In this document: in pieces, positions 12,755-25,561 of the stretch | Layout of the letters: each line of letters starts with the position of its first letter | How positions within the stretch are numbered: position 1 is the stretch's first letter | Assembly: GCA_037074765.1 (NCBI GenBank) | Contig: JBAMDO010000126.1 | Span: forward strand, 95,531 to 159,530 | DNA: 64,000 nucleotides | Source of the DNA: Mansonella perstans | Taxonomy: Eukaryota; Nematoda; Chromadorea; Rhabditida; Onchocercidae | Direction of reading: 5' to 3' | Notes under the pieces: model-generated | Told to the model about the DNA's origin: nothing | Database searches by the model: none | Seen by the model: the letters and a program-made list of their open reading frames with translations, nothing else | Made by a program: the position numbers and the translations under genes

Positions 12755-13507
12755 GGCTCTTATTAGATTTCCTGCATAATCTGCTTTCTGATTTTGCGTC
12801 AACAATTTGTTTGTGCTTCTCCCAAGTATTTTGTGATGCTCATCTGAGTTTCTCCTCAAAAATTTTTACCATAAATTGGTAATAAAAGAGATCTACTTAG
12901 AGTTGTTAGTTAATCTAATAGAAATGATGAGTGAAAAAAAAAGAAAATTTTCTCTTTGAAAACTAGAAAAAACTTTATCCTGTCTTTTTTAAAAGTAAAA
13001 ACTTTTAGCTATAAATGTTTTTGTGAACAAAAAGAAATTTCTCAAAGAATTTCTAAAAAGGAGCAACATTAATTAAAGTTCGGAGGAATTAATACGAGTG
13101 CCACTGAAGTCAGTCAATTAAACAAATCATTTAAGCCATTAATTCTTAATTAAAAAAAGTAGGAAAGAAACGTGAGCTTAGCAAAGGATAGAATGAGCGC
13201 TTTTCTCATCAACAGATATTGATAATAGACTACAGAATTTCAAACATATCAAAATCTGAACAAAAAAAAAAAACATCATTTATGTCTAATAAAACCTGAA
13301 TAAAAATTTAGAAACAGTTGAACGATATGCTGCTAGTACTGTTACCAACTTTGACTGGTGGTTTTGTTACTCTTGTTGCTATTGTTTTAAGATATATCAA
13401 AAACTGAACTAAGTGAAGATAGGTGATCATATTAAATAAAACATTGCATGAAAAGTCGAGAGATGGAGATACTACAGCAACGTTACCAAATGCTACCATT
13501 TTGTTAT
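12755..13507. other. Spacer downstream of FAF1 gene
   Basis: 3' flank of the FAF1-like gene, AT-rich with poly-A runs near 13262. No coding signal was found. A frame at 13308-13547 is the antisense run-on of the FAF1 last exon. Confidence 0.5.
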
Positions 13508-16500
13508 TCACTTTTCGTCCACAGTGATCTGCTCCCGAACTGGCCAATTAATGTCCTCTAATGAACGGTTGAGATCATATGCTTCGACCTGTTTATGAAA
13601 TTACTCTTAATTTATGGTATAGTTATTTTTAATCCAAGGAAATAAAAACCATACTACACAAAGGAGATCAACGAATTAAAAGCGAGAAACAGGAAGGACT
13701 AAGATATTGTTTTGTGTTGTTCTACCCTGTCAAAATTTTAATTCGATTAGCAAGCGTGACGGAGAAGATTCCTAAAAACATACCACATTTTTCATTGGTA
13801 CATCTGAGGTCCAAATTCGATGTGTGTCCAAACTATATCCTTTTGATTCAACAAAGATCGTTATGTTACGAAGCGGTTCACTCATACGAAATCTGAAAAT
13901 TCGTTTGATACTAACTGCATGTTATAAATGAACGGACAACTTGATCCTCACACAAACCACAAAGAAACGACAATGTTTTTGCTTCTAATGCATTTTTTCT
14001 CCCTATAATATGTGGTTTAAGTATATAAAGAGTATTCTAAGTAAAAAAAAAGAGATCATTTTTAGAAATTTCTCACCTTCGTAACAGCATTTTTCCATCA
14101 GGAAAACGAACTCGTACTACGGCAATATTGGCCTCGTTTGCCGCTGGCTCCATTGGTAAACTTGCTGCCAATTCTTGCAAACGCTTTGTTTTGTCTTGTT
14201 CTTCTTTTGCTCGACGTTCTTCTTCAGCTCTGTAATTTACACTATTCCAGTGTAACGTTATTTAACAAGCAATATGATTTTAGAAAACAGAAGAAATGAA
14301 ATAACTCACTTTTGTTCTTTCTTTTCACGTTCAAGTCTTTCCTGACGAGCTCTATCCTGTGCTAGCGATTGCTCATACTCTCTTGTCTGTTCCTCACGTA
14401 TTTTTTCTCTTAAAGAAGAAATCTGCTATGAAAAACTAATTAAAAATATGATAACTTTGAGATTCATGCCCCATCATTTTGTTTCATCGGCAGAATATGG
14501 AAAGAATTATATACATACATGTTGGAAGGCAATAAGAAAATTATCACTGATTCACCTTTCAATGCGTTCTCTTTCTTCGGTAACTTCAGCACTCTTGATA
14601 CGTTGATATTCTTCCAGTCCCTCCATTAGTTTGTTAACTACTTGTTCCGGTCCATCGCATCCTGACAACAAATATATCTACAAATTATAACTGAAAACTT
14701 CAAGAATATAACTGAACTGAAAGATACTTATAAACTCCAATATCTGAGGCATGTGACTTACCCCATGCGACACTTACTGGTAAGATAACACTTTTTTCCT
14801 TGATAATAACCACCAGCAGAGGGAATCGCTCATCAGGAAATCTGGATGAAATATTTAATTTTAAACCAATTTAAATATTTAAATTCAACTAAATTTCACT
14901 CTAGTTGGATTTAATGTGTAATATTGTTTTAAATTTTTTCCCCATCATTTTACTTAAAACTATCATCATAAAAGCCCATTACTAAAGGAAATTTTAATAT
15001 TGGACATATGTAGAAGATATGAAATATTATGAACAGCGTAAAGAATAAGTTAGATTAACGAAATATAATATACTTCTCCAATGTTCGTCTTATATCGCGA
15101 ACGTTCAACATATCGATCCATTCAAACAATTTAAGCCTGTTCTCTTTTTGTGTGATATCCCAAGGCCATGTTATAAACTGCCCTTTCAGAAGGGATGAAA
15201 CCAATTCCGAACAAAGCACCTGAAAATAATACTTACTGAAATCAGTATCGATTGTTTCCCACATGGATGAAGTGACCAATAAAGAAACTTCCCAAGTGTT
15301 CAAAGTTATAAATACAGTTTTAGTAAATAATAGTTGGGGGAAACGCAGTACCCAAGGTAATTTGACCGAGGAATGATATACCTCATGGCAAATAATCAAT
15401 GTTGCTAAATTCATAGTATGAACGTAAAATGGATCCAAAATGACATATGAAAAAAACATTGAATATAAGCCTTAAGAATATAGCCCGTTTTTGTCCAAAT
15501 GAATTACAAAAAGTGAAACATAAACATTTTTCGCGAAAATGTTGCAAGCGACAGCCCGATCATTATGTAAATAGACGGCAAGAGGTCGACGCTCTGCAAC
15601 CGGCCGTCCTGGTGCCTCCAGCGCCTCACGTAACGCAACTTGCAAAGAACCATAATAGAACGGTGGATGATTTTCACCGTACCTCAAACGCATTGTCATT
15701 AAACATGAGTTCAGTAACACAAAAAAAAGTATTAAATTAGTAGTTTTATTTGAGTCTGTCAGAACTGGCAATTTCAGGATTTTGAGTTCTACACTTTTTA
15801 AGATCATATTGTTTTCCAAGCATATACACACTTTGTTTAAGTTCACTGACACCAAAGTTGGATAAATCTGCGTGGTAAAACAAAATGTGAGAAATAAATC
15901 TACAAAATTTTGATAAACATAGCTATCCACTTGCTACGTCTCTTGTATATCACTCATATATTAGCGTGCAGAAAACAAAAATTTCTCGTTAATTATCGAA
16001 TTATTAAATTTACAGCATAAAGTGTATAACGCGAGAAATATAAGATAACTGATAAAAGAATACCTAGCCTCAAAAACAGTTACAAAGTTATGCAGCGCTT
16101 CATCAATAGAAGAGAAATCAGAAGGCACTAATGGCACACGGTCATCATGAAATGACGAATTCTGAAAACAGAATTTTTATATTTATTTTATGGAAATGAA
16201 AGTCTCAGTTCTCGAATAATAATCCTCAACAATTCATCCGAGATGCATAGATTCTAAATCATATCTAGTTCGTTCGCCGTATGTGAAGTAGATCCAAATT
16301 TCAAATACTTCTTCCAAGATGAAGAAGTAAACAGTTCAATCAAAATTTAACAATTCATTTGGTAAAACAATAAATTACCGCATCGTCATCATTCAGCTGT
16401 CCCAAAGGAACAGCATCGTGGTAAACATCATCATCATCATTACCATCGTTATCGGTAGAATCACTATTCTCTGTATCAATGAGAAAACTGCGCATGGCAT

Positions 16501-17670
16501 CAATAGGCGGAACATCATGCTGTGGCTCCTCCGTGCGACGTGAATGTGATCGTGTGATGCGGGGACTAATGCTATTACTTGATGACGCTGTCATCAAGAC
16601 TTCACGTGATGAACATTCCACAGTTTTCGAATCTGTAATCCTCATGTAAATTAATACTTCTAAGTAAATTATTTAACTGTTTAACTTTCGATTTTGTAAT
16701 CCAGGCTAGATAAGATTAGCAGTGACCAAATTTGCACTGATGCATTGTAATCGCATTTCTTTTGTGCACATGACTACTATAGATCACTACAAAATGATCC
16801 GAGTTCCAAAAAAGTTACTGCTGATTCTCTTTTGACAGATTATGCAATTATTAACAGAGATTTTAGCATTAGCACCCGGAAGTAAAGCACCGTAAATTTT
16901 ATGATGCTGGCCTACTTATATTTTAGAAAAAAATAAAACCCTTGTCATGGGGAGAGCCTTGGTTGCTATCTGATTTTTCTAGCGAGCCGCCAGCTACCAA
17001 ACGATCAAAAGTAAAATCTGGATCTCCATCTTCATTCGCTACCGTATTATTACTTGGTCTGTAAAATGACAACCAAATATTATAGCAAAATCTATGATAT
17101 CTTACTCTTTTCAACTTACATTGAACATTGATATATATCACGTTTCTTTTATGCACGTGACTACTAAATGTTCCGTATATGAAGAGATTGATTTTTATTC
17201 GGTATATGAAGACAGTGACTTTGGAAAAATCACAACTACTCATACTACAAACTGGCATGAAATTGCATCCCTCTGAAATAGAAAGTATCAAACAATAGTA
17301 AACCTACCGATTCTTAAGCTCTGTGGCGCACACGGCTGTAGGATGTACAAGCTGATCGTGATGTTCTATTACAATTGAATCATCAATTTCCATTGGATCT
17401 ATACCATCACTATCATTACATACTTGTGTTTCAATAGCCCTCAGTAGATCCCAATTCAACGATGCTAGTGTTGCTAATGCCATCTGTTCATCTTGAATAT
17501 TTGTGACTTCCTGAAATAGAGACTCCATTCTTTAAGAAGAATCAAATAATATGATAGTATATTTTAATAGATTGAAAAGTAACTAATACAGTGAATATTA
17601 CAAAGTCAACCTGGAACTGACGCAGCATATTAGCTTGATCGCTAGTGAGTACATCGAAATCTCCCATCAT
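13508..17670 (-). CDS. ubxn-3: FAF1/UBXN-3, UBA-UAS-UBX cofactor of Cdc48/p97
   Basis: Adaptor that links ubiquitinated clients to the AAA ATPase Cdc48/p97; the worm orthologue helps unload the replication licensing factor CDT-1. Exons: 17611-17670, 17308-17510, 16940-17058, 16379-16632, 16064-16161, 15526-15682, 15074-15219, 14778-14841, 14556-14677, 14310-14408, 14077-14229, 13784-13892, 13508-13588; phases agree, 554 residues. The UBA-like domain starts MGDFDVLTSDQANMLRQFQ and continues NWDLLRAIE. The thioredoxin-like UAS domain has RYGENHPPFYYGSLQVALRE, RRPLAVYLHNDRAV and QFITWPWDITQ, close to vertebrate FAF1. A charged helix precedes the UBX domain (VRVRFPDGKMLLR, then TIFVESKGY, ending INWPVREQITVDEK). 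The 180 residues after the UBA domain are acidic and show no ubiquitin-like domain, unlike human FAF1. Start: ATGATG at 17670, 25 bases after a TTCATTCAG acceptor. Confidence 0.9.
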
Positions 17671-18860
17671 TCCCTTTTTATTAAAATAAACGAACTGAAT
17701 GAAGAAAAATGAAGCGTTCACGAAATGAATAAGAAAAAAACAAACCGATAAATAAATAAATTGAGAATTAATAACAAAAATGAGAATGAAATGGTTAATT
17801 CGAAAATAACATTGCAAAATATATATGCAAATTTCAGTTTTGAATGACCTCAAGAAGTTAGGATATCAAAAATTCCGTCACATAAAATATACATCCTTCT
17901 TTGTTAAGCCAATTAATATTAAGTCCAATTTAAATCTAGGCAAAAAAAATGCTGAAATAATTTCTTAATGACATAATACAGAAGAATGTGAAAGCAATAA
18001 ATGGACCGATAGAAATTTTACGCTACTGTTTTCCTACGAATCCGTGGCTTCTAACAACTGAATTGATGATGATGATGATTACTATCCATTTCTAATCTCA
18101 TATATTAAAGTAAAACAAACATATTTTAATGAAAATTTTCATAAAATAGAAGTGTAAAAATCATATAAAAGAGCATCCGGAAGGAAAAAACTGAACACAA
18201 AAATATTCAACTCTACCATCTTTACAAATTGATAACAAAAAGTGAATCACAAAAAATTTAAAACTCAGAGAGGTCATTTCAATCGATTTGATTTGACCTT
18301 CCTCTTAGCAAAGATGCACACATGCATATCCACTCACATGCACATATAGCTCTATGCCAGTCAGACGTTGTGCAAAATCGACATCTCACGCATCACGTTA
18401 CTCCGAATTCTCAGAAGTGATATTTGCAAGGTGAAACAGGGATGAGCATTCCGGAATGAGTATTCCGACAAAATAAACAATCTTTCGTTTTCCGAAACAA
18501 TTCCAGTTAGTGTATCTAGACATCCTCCAGATATCACTATTTTTCGGGTTTTTGAAACAAGGAAGGCATTGAACTGATCACCAATTTCTTTAATTCTAAC
18601 TGAGCATTAATTATAATTAATTATTCTTTCATTAATTATAACCTGTCGGATGATTTGATAAAAAAATGTTAGCCGATAAAACTCATAAATAATTTTAATT
18701 TATATAAGAGCATTCATACGAACATATACATTTACATAACACTAAAGGTTTATACGAAACTTCGAAAATCAAAAACTGTTCAGCTCCCGGAAATCAAAAA
18801 CTGTTTAGCTCACGGAAATCAGAAACTCTTTAGCTCACCGGAAATCGAAAACTGGCCAAC
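17671..18860. other. Spacer upstream of FAF1 gene
   Basis: Promoter side of the FAF1-like gene plus 1 kb of AT-rich DNA. I see no gene. It includes an inverted TAATTA-rich patch near 18605-18645 and a short tandem repeat listed separately. Confidence 0.45.
18763..18854. repeat. Tandem repeat, unit about 25 bp, 3.6 copies
   Basis: Copies of GGAAATCAAAAACTGTTTAG followed by CTCAC, with substitutions between copies (AAACTCTT, TCGAAAACTGG). Direct orientation, intergenic. Confidence 0.75.
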
Positions 18861-18949
18861 CTATTTAACGTGTAATACTATGTGTTGGAAAAAAAACCGC
18901 AGCAACGTTTTGCACAATATTTTGATTTTAGTTATATTGAAAATATTGT

Positions 18950-19290
18950 TGCGTATTGCAATGTTCTCTGTTTCAAAGCAATGAACTGCAGTGACCGTTT
19001 CTCCGCGATGTGAGATGTGATCATGTTGTAGACATCTGAGGTTTTCTTGTTTATTACTACTGTCCAAGCTACCATGTCCAGGGTAACAATGTAATCCTTT
19101 GTTTAAGAATCTACAAACATCTATCAATCTGTTATCCTTTGTTTGAACATTTTATCAATTGTTTATGACTATAAAAGAGACGGAATCAATCACGATGCAG
19201 TATTTCTTTATTGTCGTCAACTGTTTTATTGTTTTTTCGAGTTGCCTAAAATTTACCCAAACGATTCAGTCTCTATCATTTGTCTGTACT
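18950..19290. repeat. Duplicated block A, copy 1
   Basis: Diverged copy of a block also found at 23790-24130 in the same orientation. Shared landmarks include CTTTGTTTAAG, AACATTTTATCA(A/G)TTGTTTATGAC and AAAAGAGA. On the minus strand both copies keep a related reading frame (FLNKGLHC here, HLNKELHC in copy 2), so the block may derive from a gene rather than a transposon. No terminal inverted repeats or target duplications were seen. Confidence 0.6.
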
Positions 19291-19759
19291 GATTCCTACA
19301 TCAATTCAACATTCAATTTCAAGAATTCCCTTCACAATAAATAATGATTTTTATTTCAAATAAGCTATGACCATGTTCAGTTCTATTTACCATTTGTAAT
19401 ATTTGCCCTTTTTGCCATTCTGAATATTATATGTCTTTCAGAGAGCTTTAGGACTTCGGTGATAACGATAAAATAATGAATGAGGATAAGCTAAAGAAAG
19501 TATTACTAATCAAAGTACATAAGGCTATTTTATTTACCGAATATTAAAATTAATAGTAAAAAGCTGAATGGAAGAGCAGTATTGCGATTAAGTTGAGTTT
19601 ATTCATTAAAATACATACATAATTTCGTCACTAATGGTCATTCTAAATACCTGAACTTCTAAGTATCTAGAACATCCTCACAAACTAAATCATTCTCGGA
19701 TTTCTACAATCGAACTTTATTTGTTTGCTCTCATATATGTTGCTTCCGCTGTTTATCTC

Positions 19760-19965
19760 AAAAAGTAGCTCATTAGCAGCTCGTGATCCAAACTCATGCA
19801 CAACTTTCAAACTATTGAAAGAAATATGTTTGAATTTAGCTATTAGTGCTAGACACACACTACATACACACACACTACACACAGGATTTGGGAAAATATT
19901 AGGTGCCCATAAGATGAGCACTGGATGTGAATTGGAAAGAAATACAGGATTTCAAATTTGTTGAT
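19760..19965. repeat. Duplicated block B, copy 1
   Basis: Diverged copy of a block also found at 23295-23460. The shared core is TGAATTTAGCTATTAG plus CATGCACAACTT upstream. The minus strand reads LIAKFKHISFNSLKVVHEF here and LIAKFKDIFSNNLEVVHEF in copy 2, with the frame conserved between copies, which suggests an exon of a duplicated gene. Confidence 0.6.
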
Positions 19966-20359
19966 GCGTTGAAAAACATAAAATCATGAAAAAAACAGTA
20001 CAGCTCAATTAGATATGAAAGTTTGTTAGAATTTTCGGTTATCAGCTATTTTGTTTGTTAAGTCTGGCTAGCAATGAAATATTGCATTGGAGATTTATTT
20101 AATGATATTTTGAAACTGAAATTGCCTATGAAAAATAAGTAGCAAGAAAAACTGTCTGAAACAATTTTTCGTGTGCAATATACACTGAATGATATTCTTT
20201 ATGATATGATACTACATGATATTCTTTCCGTTCCGCTGCCTTTTAAAGTGCAGTATTGTTGTTTTATTGCAAATATAACTTTTCATTCAATTTTGAAGTG
20301 CTGACGTGGAGGACCGCGCGACTAACGTGGGAGACTACGTGAAGTTTAATTGAATTATT

Positions 20360-20911
20360 AAAGTACTGTAATATTTGCTACTACTCTTGATTCTTCATCA
20401 TCAGTAGCAAAAGCTTCATTCAAAAATGAAACGAAATTCGCAGGTTTCTCAGAACTTAGTCTGGCTATGTTCTATTGGACTTATAACTATTAGTTGTGTT
20501 GTATGTTTCGGCTGCAAATTTTAGGCATTCTTTAGGAGTGGAAATTTCTTCAGTTGCCTTTGAAATTCGTTCCAATATTCCGTACTGCAATAACGTTTCT
20601 TCAGCCGCAGAACTGACCTATAGCAATTTTGCTATTATTGACCAGTGAGAATATCCGTGCAGCAGAAATATCTCAATTGACATATTTCCTTTTGATGTTT
20701 CGCAAATTAATTTTATCATTTTTTACCTTCTCCGGTAATAGAATAACCTGTTGCATGAAATGTTCATATTAATAAATATTCCACCATAGCATATCGTGTA
20801 AAACTTTGTCATTTCGGAGAAACTGAATGAAGTCGTCAGCAGAGAGATGACCACTCTCACTAATTGTCACGACAATTCTAACTGTTTGCAACCGTTCGAA
20901 GTTCCTAGTTG
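20360..20911 (-). pseudogene. Unrecognised coding remnant or unannotated gene
   Basis: Dense coding-like signal on the minus strand. After a TTTTATTTCAG acceptor (exon start 20911) the frame reads TRNFERLQTVRIVVTISESG, then HLSADDFIQFLRNDK; it meets TAA unless a short intron of about 57 bp is removed. A following segment ends ILLPEK at 20727 with a GTAAAA donor, and phase-matched exon 20617 continues VSSAAEETLLQYGILERISK and CLKFAAETYNTTNSY before stops. A last segment, out of frame with it, reads ANFVSFLNEAFATDDEESR. I recognise no family. Either a decayed gene or one with unusually short introns; blocks A and B downstream may be further exons. Function unknown. Confidence 0.45.
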
Positions 20912-21955
20912 CTGAAATAAAAAATGCAGTGGGCATATGGCATTGACTTCAATTGTCCATAAATAAATTTTCATATTTTTAAACAATGGATTTCATAATA
21001 TTTTTGATCAATGCGATCCTAAATAGAAATGACAGTAGCTGAAGAAAGGAAGAGAAATATTTACGGTAACATAAATATATGATTCATTTGGTAAGGAAAT
21101 ATAGGTCAAGCATTGTTCAAGTTAATGTTTGTGTCAGTTAATTAAATAGATCACTTATTTGAGTCTTTACTAAATTCAGCTCAATTTTGTGTAAAGAATC
21201 ATCGTTGCTACCAAAATAATAATTGTCATAGTGCTCGAAATCGAATTTAATTGACCGCTAAATACTACTGTCAAATGACAAATCAATGAGAAAATGTCAA
21301 AGATAAATAAGGACATGAGATGGGATTTCTTTCTAAACTGTTGGCATTGTTTACATAGCTGTCTTCTGATTTCTATCTTTTTTAATTTTTAATATTTATG
21401 CTCCTTCTGTATCAGCTTTCTTGATCTCGATCATTTTATTTATTTCCGTGAAAAAAGTAAATAAATGTTGTGCTTATCAGTAAAAAGAAAGCGAAGTGAA
21501 AGAAAAATTATCAAGAGCTGAATTTTGGTTTGATTTGTTGATTTTTGCAGTGAAAAGCGGTGTTGTCGCAGTTTAACATTTTAGCCAAAACTCATAAATT
21601 CGAATTCCATAATAAACTTATTCTAGAAGTCGCCATCACTTATGGATCAGGAAATCTTATCTGTCACTTTTTTTTTTATAAATAAAGGCCAATATGAACA
21701 CTACGATTGCATATGGCTGCTGGGGTCATTGCTGGCAATACCAAACTTCTTTTCTTTCGATGTCTGTAAATAACTATTGTAGTTCTTATTCAGAAATATA
21801 TTTACTTTATGTTCTTGCACCGCTTTTCACTAACGATTCATACTGTATATTTGTGGCAATTATGGGCGGCATATAATCATTTTTTAGTTGCCATAAAGTG
21901 TTTTTAAATTTGGTGCTTTTGTCGTTTAATACAAAGATTAAAGATAATTTTAAGG

Positions 21956-22318
21956 CTAAAACATCCATAGTACTTCGGAAGAAGACTGCAAATAATTCAG
22001 CCGAAATTTGAGATAATTAACCTTAAGGCCAGTAAGAAATAATCTTGAAAGATTAAGACCGAAATTAGGTACTAACTGTATCGGAATGCATATACGTAAG
22101 GGTATAAAAATAATTCCGGTGAAAATAAAGTATGCAAGTGGGATATGGTTGATTTGAAGAATGTCACTAAGTGAGCGCAATGCTATGAGTATATTGTTGA
22201 CATTATGCAGATGCTTGGAATTATTATAAATCATACGAGTACAGTAACTGTTTTGAAGTTGATACTGAGATACGCAAAATTTTGCAAAATTTCTTGCATA
22301 AAATATTGTAAATCTCAA
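21956..22318 (-). pseudogene. Relic of srsx-type serpentine chemoreceptor
   Basis: A 120-codon minus-strand frame holds [20 protein letters not shown], then [30 protein letters not shown], hydrophobic segments like transmembrane helices 2 and 3 of nematode srsx G-protein-coupled receptors. The expected VTVLV end of helix 1 (NFKTVTVLV) is present but in another frame and followed by TGA, so one frameshift separates helix 1 from helix 2. After FGLNLS the family motif with IDR is lost, and no helices 4-7 are visible in the flanks. I conclude it is a decayed receptor gene. Assignment to srsx rests on pattern memory, not alignment. Confidence 0.5.
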
Positions 22319-22849
22319 TTGTGCACTTCATGTGAAAGTATACACTCTCAGGATGTTATGGAACTAATAAGAAAAAAAATCATACTCAAAGAAAAATAAA
22401 AAGACAAAACATAACAAAAAAAAGTGAAAAGATAAAAACAATTATTATAATCACTAAAATTTGATAAACTACAGAAATAAGTTAACAAGGAAAAAACACC
22501 ACTCAAAAAAATTAAAATAACAAAGTAAGAATATCAAATATGCATACCCAAAAATATATAACATAAATAAAGTACCCAAATATATTGTAATATAATTTTT
22601 CAAAGGATCTTACTCCAAAAAACTAAGACAGAACATAAAGATAGAAAAAAAAACTATAATAAAATAGATAGTAAAACAAGTTAAATACACTAAGAACTCA
22701 AAAAATTTTATTAACTTAAAAACAGAAAAAATCTTCAGTTTTGAAAAATAAAAGTTTGAAATTTAACCTAATTTTACAAACCACTTTTTAAAATAATCAT
22801 ATCCTACACAACGATAACTATAAGTAGGAATATTCTTACTAATAGATCT

Positions 22850-23098
22850 TCAATATAATCCCACACTTAAAAACTCCTCAATAAACGAATCAGGCATAGG
22901 AGGCACATTTAAAATATAAGCACGACTATGACTATTATAAAAAGAAACAACTAAAAATCGAGAAATAAAAACAGAATCAATTATTAAATAATTACATAAC
23001 ATAAAATCATCGCTCTCAATCCCTATCGTCCCTTCGTTTGTCTGCTTTTTCCCTGAATTCATTTTGATTTTGCCGACTTTATGCAAAAATTCGGGCAA
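22850..23098 (-). other. Open frame of 82 codons, doubtful
   Basis: Minus-strand frame starting MPEFLHKVGKIKMNSGKKQ and ending VPPMPDSFIEEFLSVGLY. The composition is more protein-like than its surroundings, but there is no signal peptide, recognised domain or neighbouring exon with a matching phase. It lies between the chemoreceptor relic and duplicated block B copy 2. Confidence 0.25.
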
Positions 23099-23294
23099 TC
23101 ATAGTTGCTTTGTACCATCTTGTTTCTTTATTGCATTCTGTACTGTTATCACTAATCAAATAATTTTATCGTGAATTGTAGCTACAAGTGAAGTGTTGCC
23201 AATGAAGTCAGTAAAAAACAGAAAAATGGACTTTAAACCAGAAACGCTTAAACTAATTCAAAATCATAAATAGATTTTACACGTAACTCAATTT

Positions 23295-23460
23295 TTAAAT
23301 ACAGTTCAAATTCATGCACAACTTCTAAATTATTGGAAAAAATATCTTTGAATTTAGCTATTAGAGTTATAGAAAGACTCAAATCTAAACATAGATTTAG
23401 AAAAGCATCAGGCGTTCATAAGGAAACAGTGGGAAATTAGAAATAGGTACAAAATTTTAA
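23295..23460. repeat. Duplicated block B, copy 2
   Basis: Partner of 19760-19965. Same orientation, interrupted by small indels. The minus-strand frame LIAKFKDIFSNNLEVVHEF is preserved. Confidence 0.6.
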
Positions 23461-23789
23461 AATTTCAAAAAAAAATTCAAAAATTACGAAATTTCATATT
23501 TGCACGTCAAGATGAATGAAGCAATAATAAATGTAATTAATATATCTTGCAACTTTTTCTAGAAACCACTCATGCAACAATATTTATGATAGATTGAGAG
23601 TGATTGAGAAAAGTTTTGTGATGAAATGGGTATAAGAATTTCTTAAGTGCTCTATAAACTATTTCAAAAATGCTTAAACAAATGTCTGAACTGAAGATTA
23701 CTTTAGCAATCATTTTAAATTGTTTATATTTAAAAATATTTGACTGATTAGATGAATGGTATGAAATGACTTACTAATTTTCTGTAAAT

Positions 23790-24130
23790 TTCTAACATTC
23801 TTTGTTTCAAAGCAATGACAGTATTTCTTTGGGATTTGGATAGATATATTAATGTTGTGAATATTTGAGGCTCTCCTCGTTCATTATCACTTTCTAGGCC
23901 AACTTGGCCGCGGGGACAGCGCTTATTATTGCAGTGTAATTCTTTGTTTAAGTGCCTAGCAATATCTACCTGCATGTAATCCTTTGCTTAAACATTTTAT
24001 CAGTTGTTTATGACCACAAAAGAGATAGTTACGGTGCAATTTTTTTTTTTCATCATTTTAGCCATTCATTATTTCTTGTTTTTCCTAAAGTTTCCTTAAA
24101 GTAACCAAATTACCAACGATTCAAGTGAAT
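23790..24130. repeat. Duplicated block A, copy 2
   Basis: Partner of 18950-19290. On the minus strand it reads HLNKELHC and then RGQVGLESDNERGEP. The order is B then A here but A then B in the other pair, so this is not a simple tandem duplication of one segment. Confidence 0.6.
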
Positions 24131-25556
24131 AGTTCAATTTTTGTTTAATGCTGATTATTACCTCAATTCAATAAACATTAGGAGAATTTCTTTCGTGACA
24201 CTATGGGTCATTTGCAGTTAAATAAGTGGTCAACTTGGTTTATGATTTAATGATTACGATTAAAGTTTTACGATTCGGTTAAATACCTTAATAAGGAACA
24301 ATGAATAAAGGCTATTGTAACTGGAATCTCACTTAATTTATTGTTCATATAAAATTCATATGAATGGACATCTTATTTATATTAACAGATGCTATCAAAA
24401 CAAATAAAAATTAAATGGATCGAATAGTTCAAATCAAACGATGAAAAATAAACCATTGATAAATTCAAATAAATTTTCTCTTTTTTCGCCTCATTTTCTT
24501 ATTTTTCAAATTTCATTGTATGTTATTAATCCGACTGATCGATAAAATCTTATAGCTTTTATTCATTTCTATCATTAACTATTTATTGTAATAGATGGAA
24601 TTTTGCAATGTATGTGTGAAGATGATAAAAAACACATGTATTTATGAATTTGAATACGGTAGATTGAACATAGCACAAAGTTAGCATAAATACTAAAAAA
24701 AGAATCACTCGGGATTCAAATTTTCATATTTGGTTTTTGTAAATAGCCGTACCGCCTTATTGAAATAACCAATAAAAGTGATGGGGCAATGGCTAATACA
24801 TTGAATATGCTTGTATGGGTTGCCGGGATAATTGTTGTTGATTGATTTTTAAATTTAAATTTTATTTTCCAACAACTTTTTTCTCAAAATAGATTCATTA
24901 TTACTATTGTTGCTTTTATTATTTTGATTATTTATGCATTATTGCTTTTTTATTTGTATTCAATTTATGTTTGGCTTAACAAATTAGCATTTAGATGTTT
25001 GATGGGAAAAATTATATCACTTTGAAATATTGCTTAATCTCTTTAAAAAATTAGTAGTTTCCAACCGTTGTTTTCCGAAAACTAAAATTTGAACTGCAAG
25101 GGACAGCAGTGGTGAGTTAAAAAAAAAACAAAAAAGAAAGAGACTGCTTTTTTTTCAAGAGTCTCACGTACTTTGAAAGTTTAACTAGTATGTCGAAAAT
25201 TTAGGTTAAAGTTTATTTTCAAATTAACAATATTTATTATTGTTGAACCTTATAATTTTTTTTGGAATAAAAAATGGTTCTTAATTAAGAAAACGCTTGA
25301 GAGTCACTAGTTTTTTTTTTGCTTCATGGAAAGTGTTTATAAACGGCTTTATTGATTTTTTGTGGTATTCCTATGGAACTATTGTAGATCAATTATTGCA
25401 CTTGTTGAAAGTTTTACGCTGTTCTTTTTTAACTTTCTGACATCCGTACAGTATTGCTGCATTACTGGGTGCAACATTTTTACCGTACATCTTTATTTGC
25501 ATGCAAGTATGACATTTAAATCTTTTGGAATTATGTTGTAATATAGAATGTGTTCT
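24131..25556. other. Spacer upstream of RCC1
   Basis: AT-rich DNA without a gene that I can support. The last part should carry the RCC1 promoter. It contains poly-A and poly-T runs near 25115 and 25310. Confidence 0.5.
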
Positions 25557-25561
25557 AGGAA
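25550..25561 (+). promoter_or_regulatory. Likely spliced-leader acceptor of RCC1
   Basis: TGTTCTAG ends three bases before the RCC1 ATG. An intron-type acceptor this close to a start codon is the usual signature of nematode trans-splicing and supports the chosen start. Confidence 0.55.

Noticed and set aside
13308..13547. 79-codon minus-strand frame
   Set aside because: It overlaps the FAF1 last exon in another frame and shows no conserved motif.
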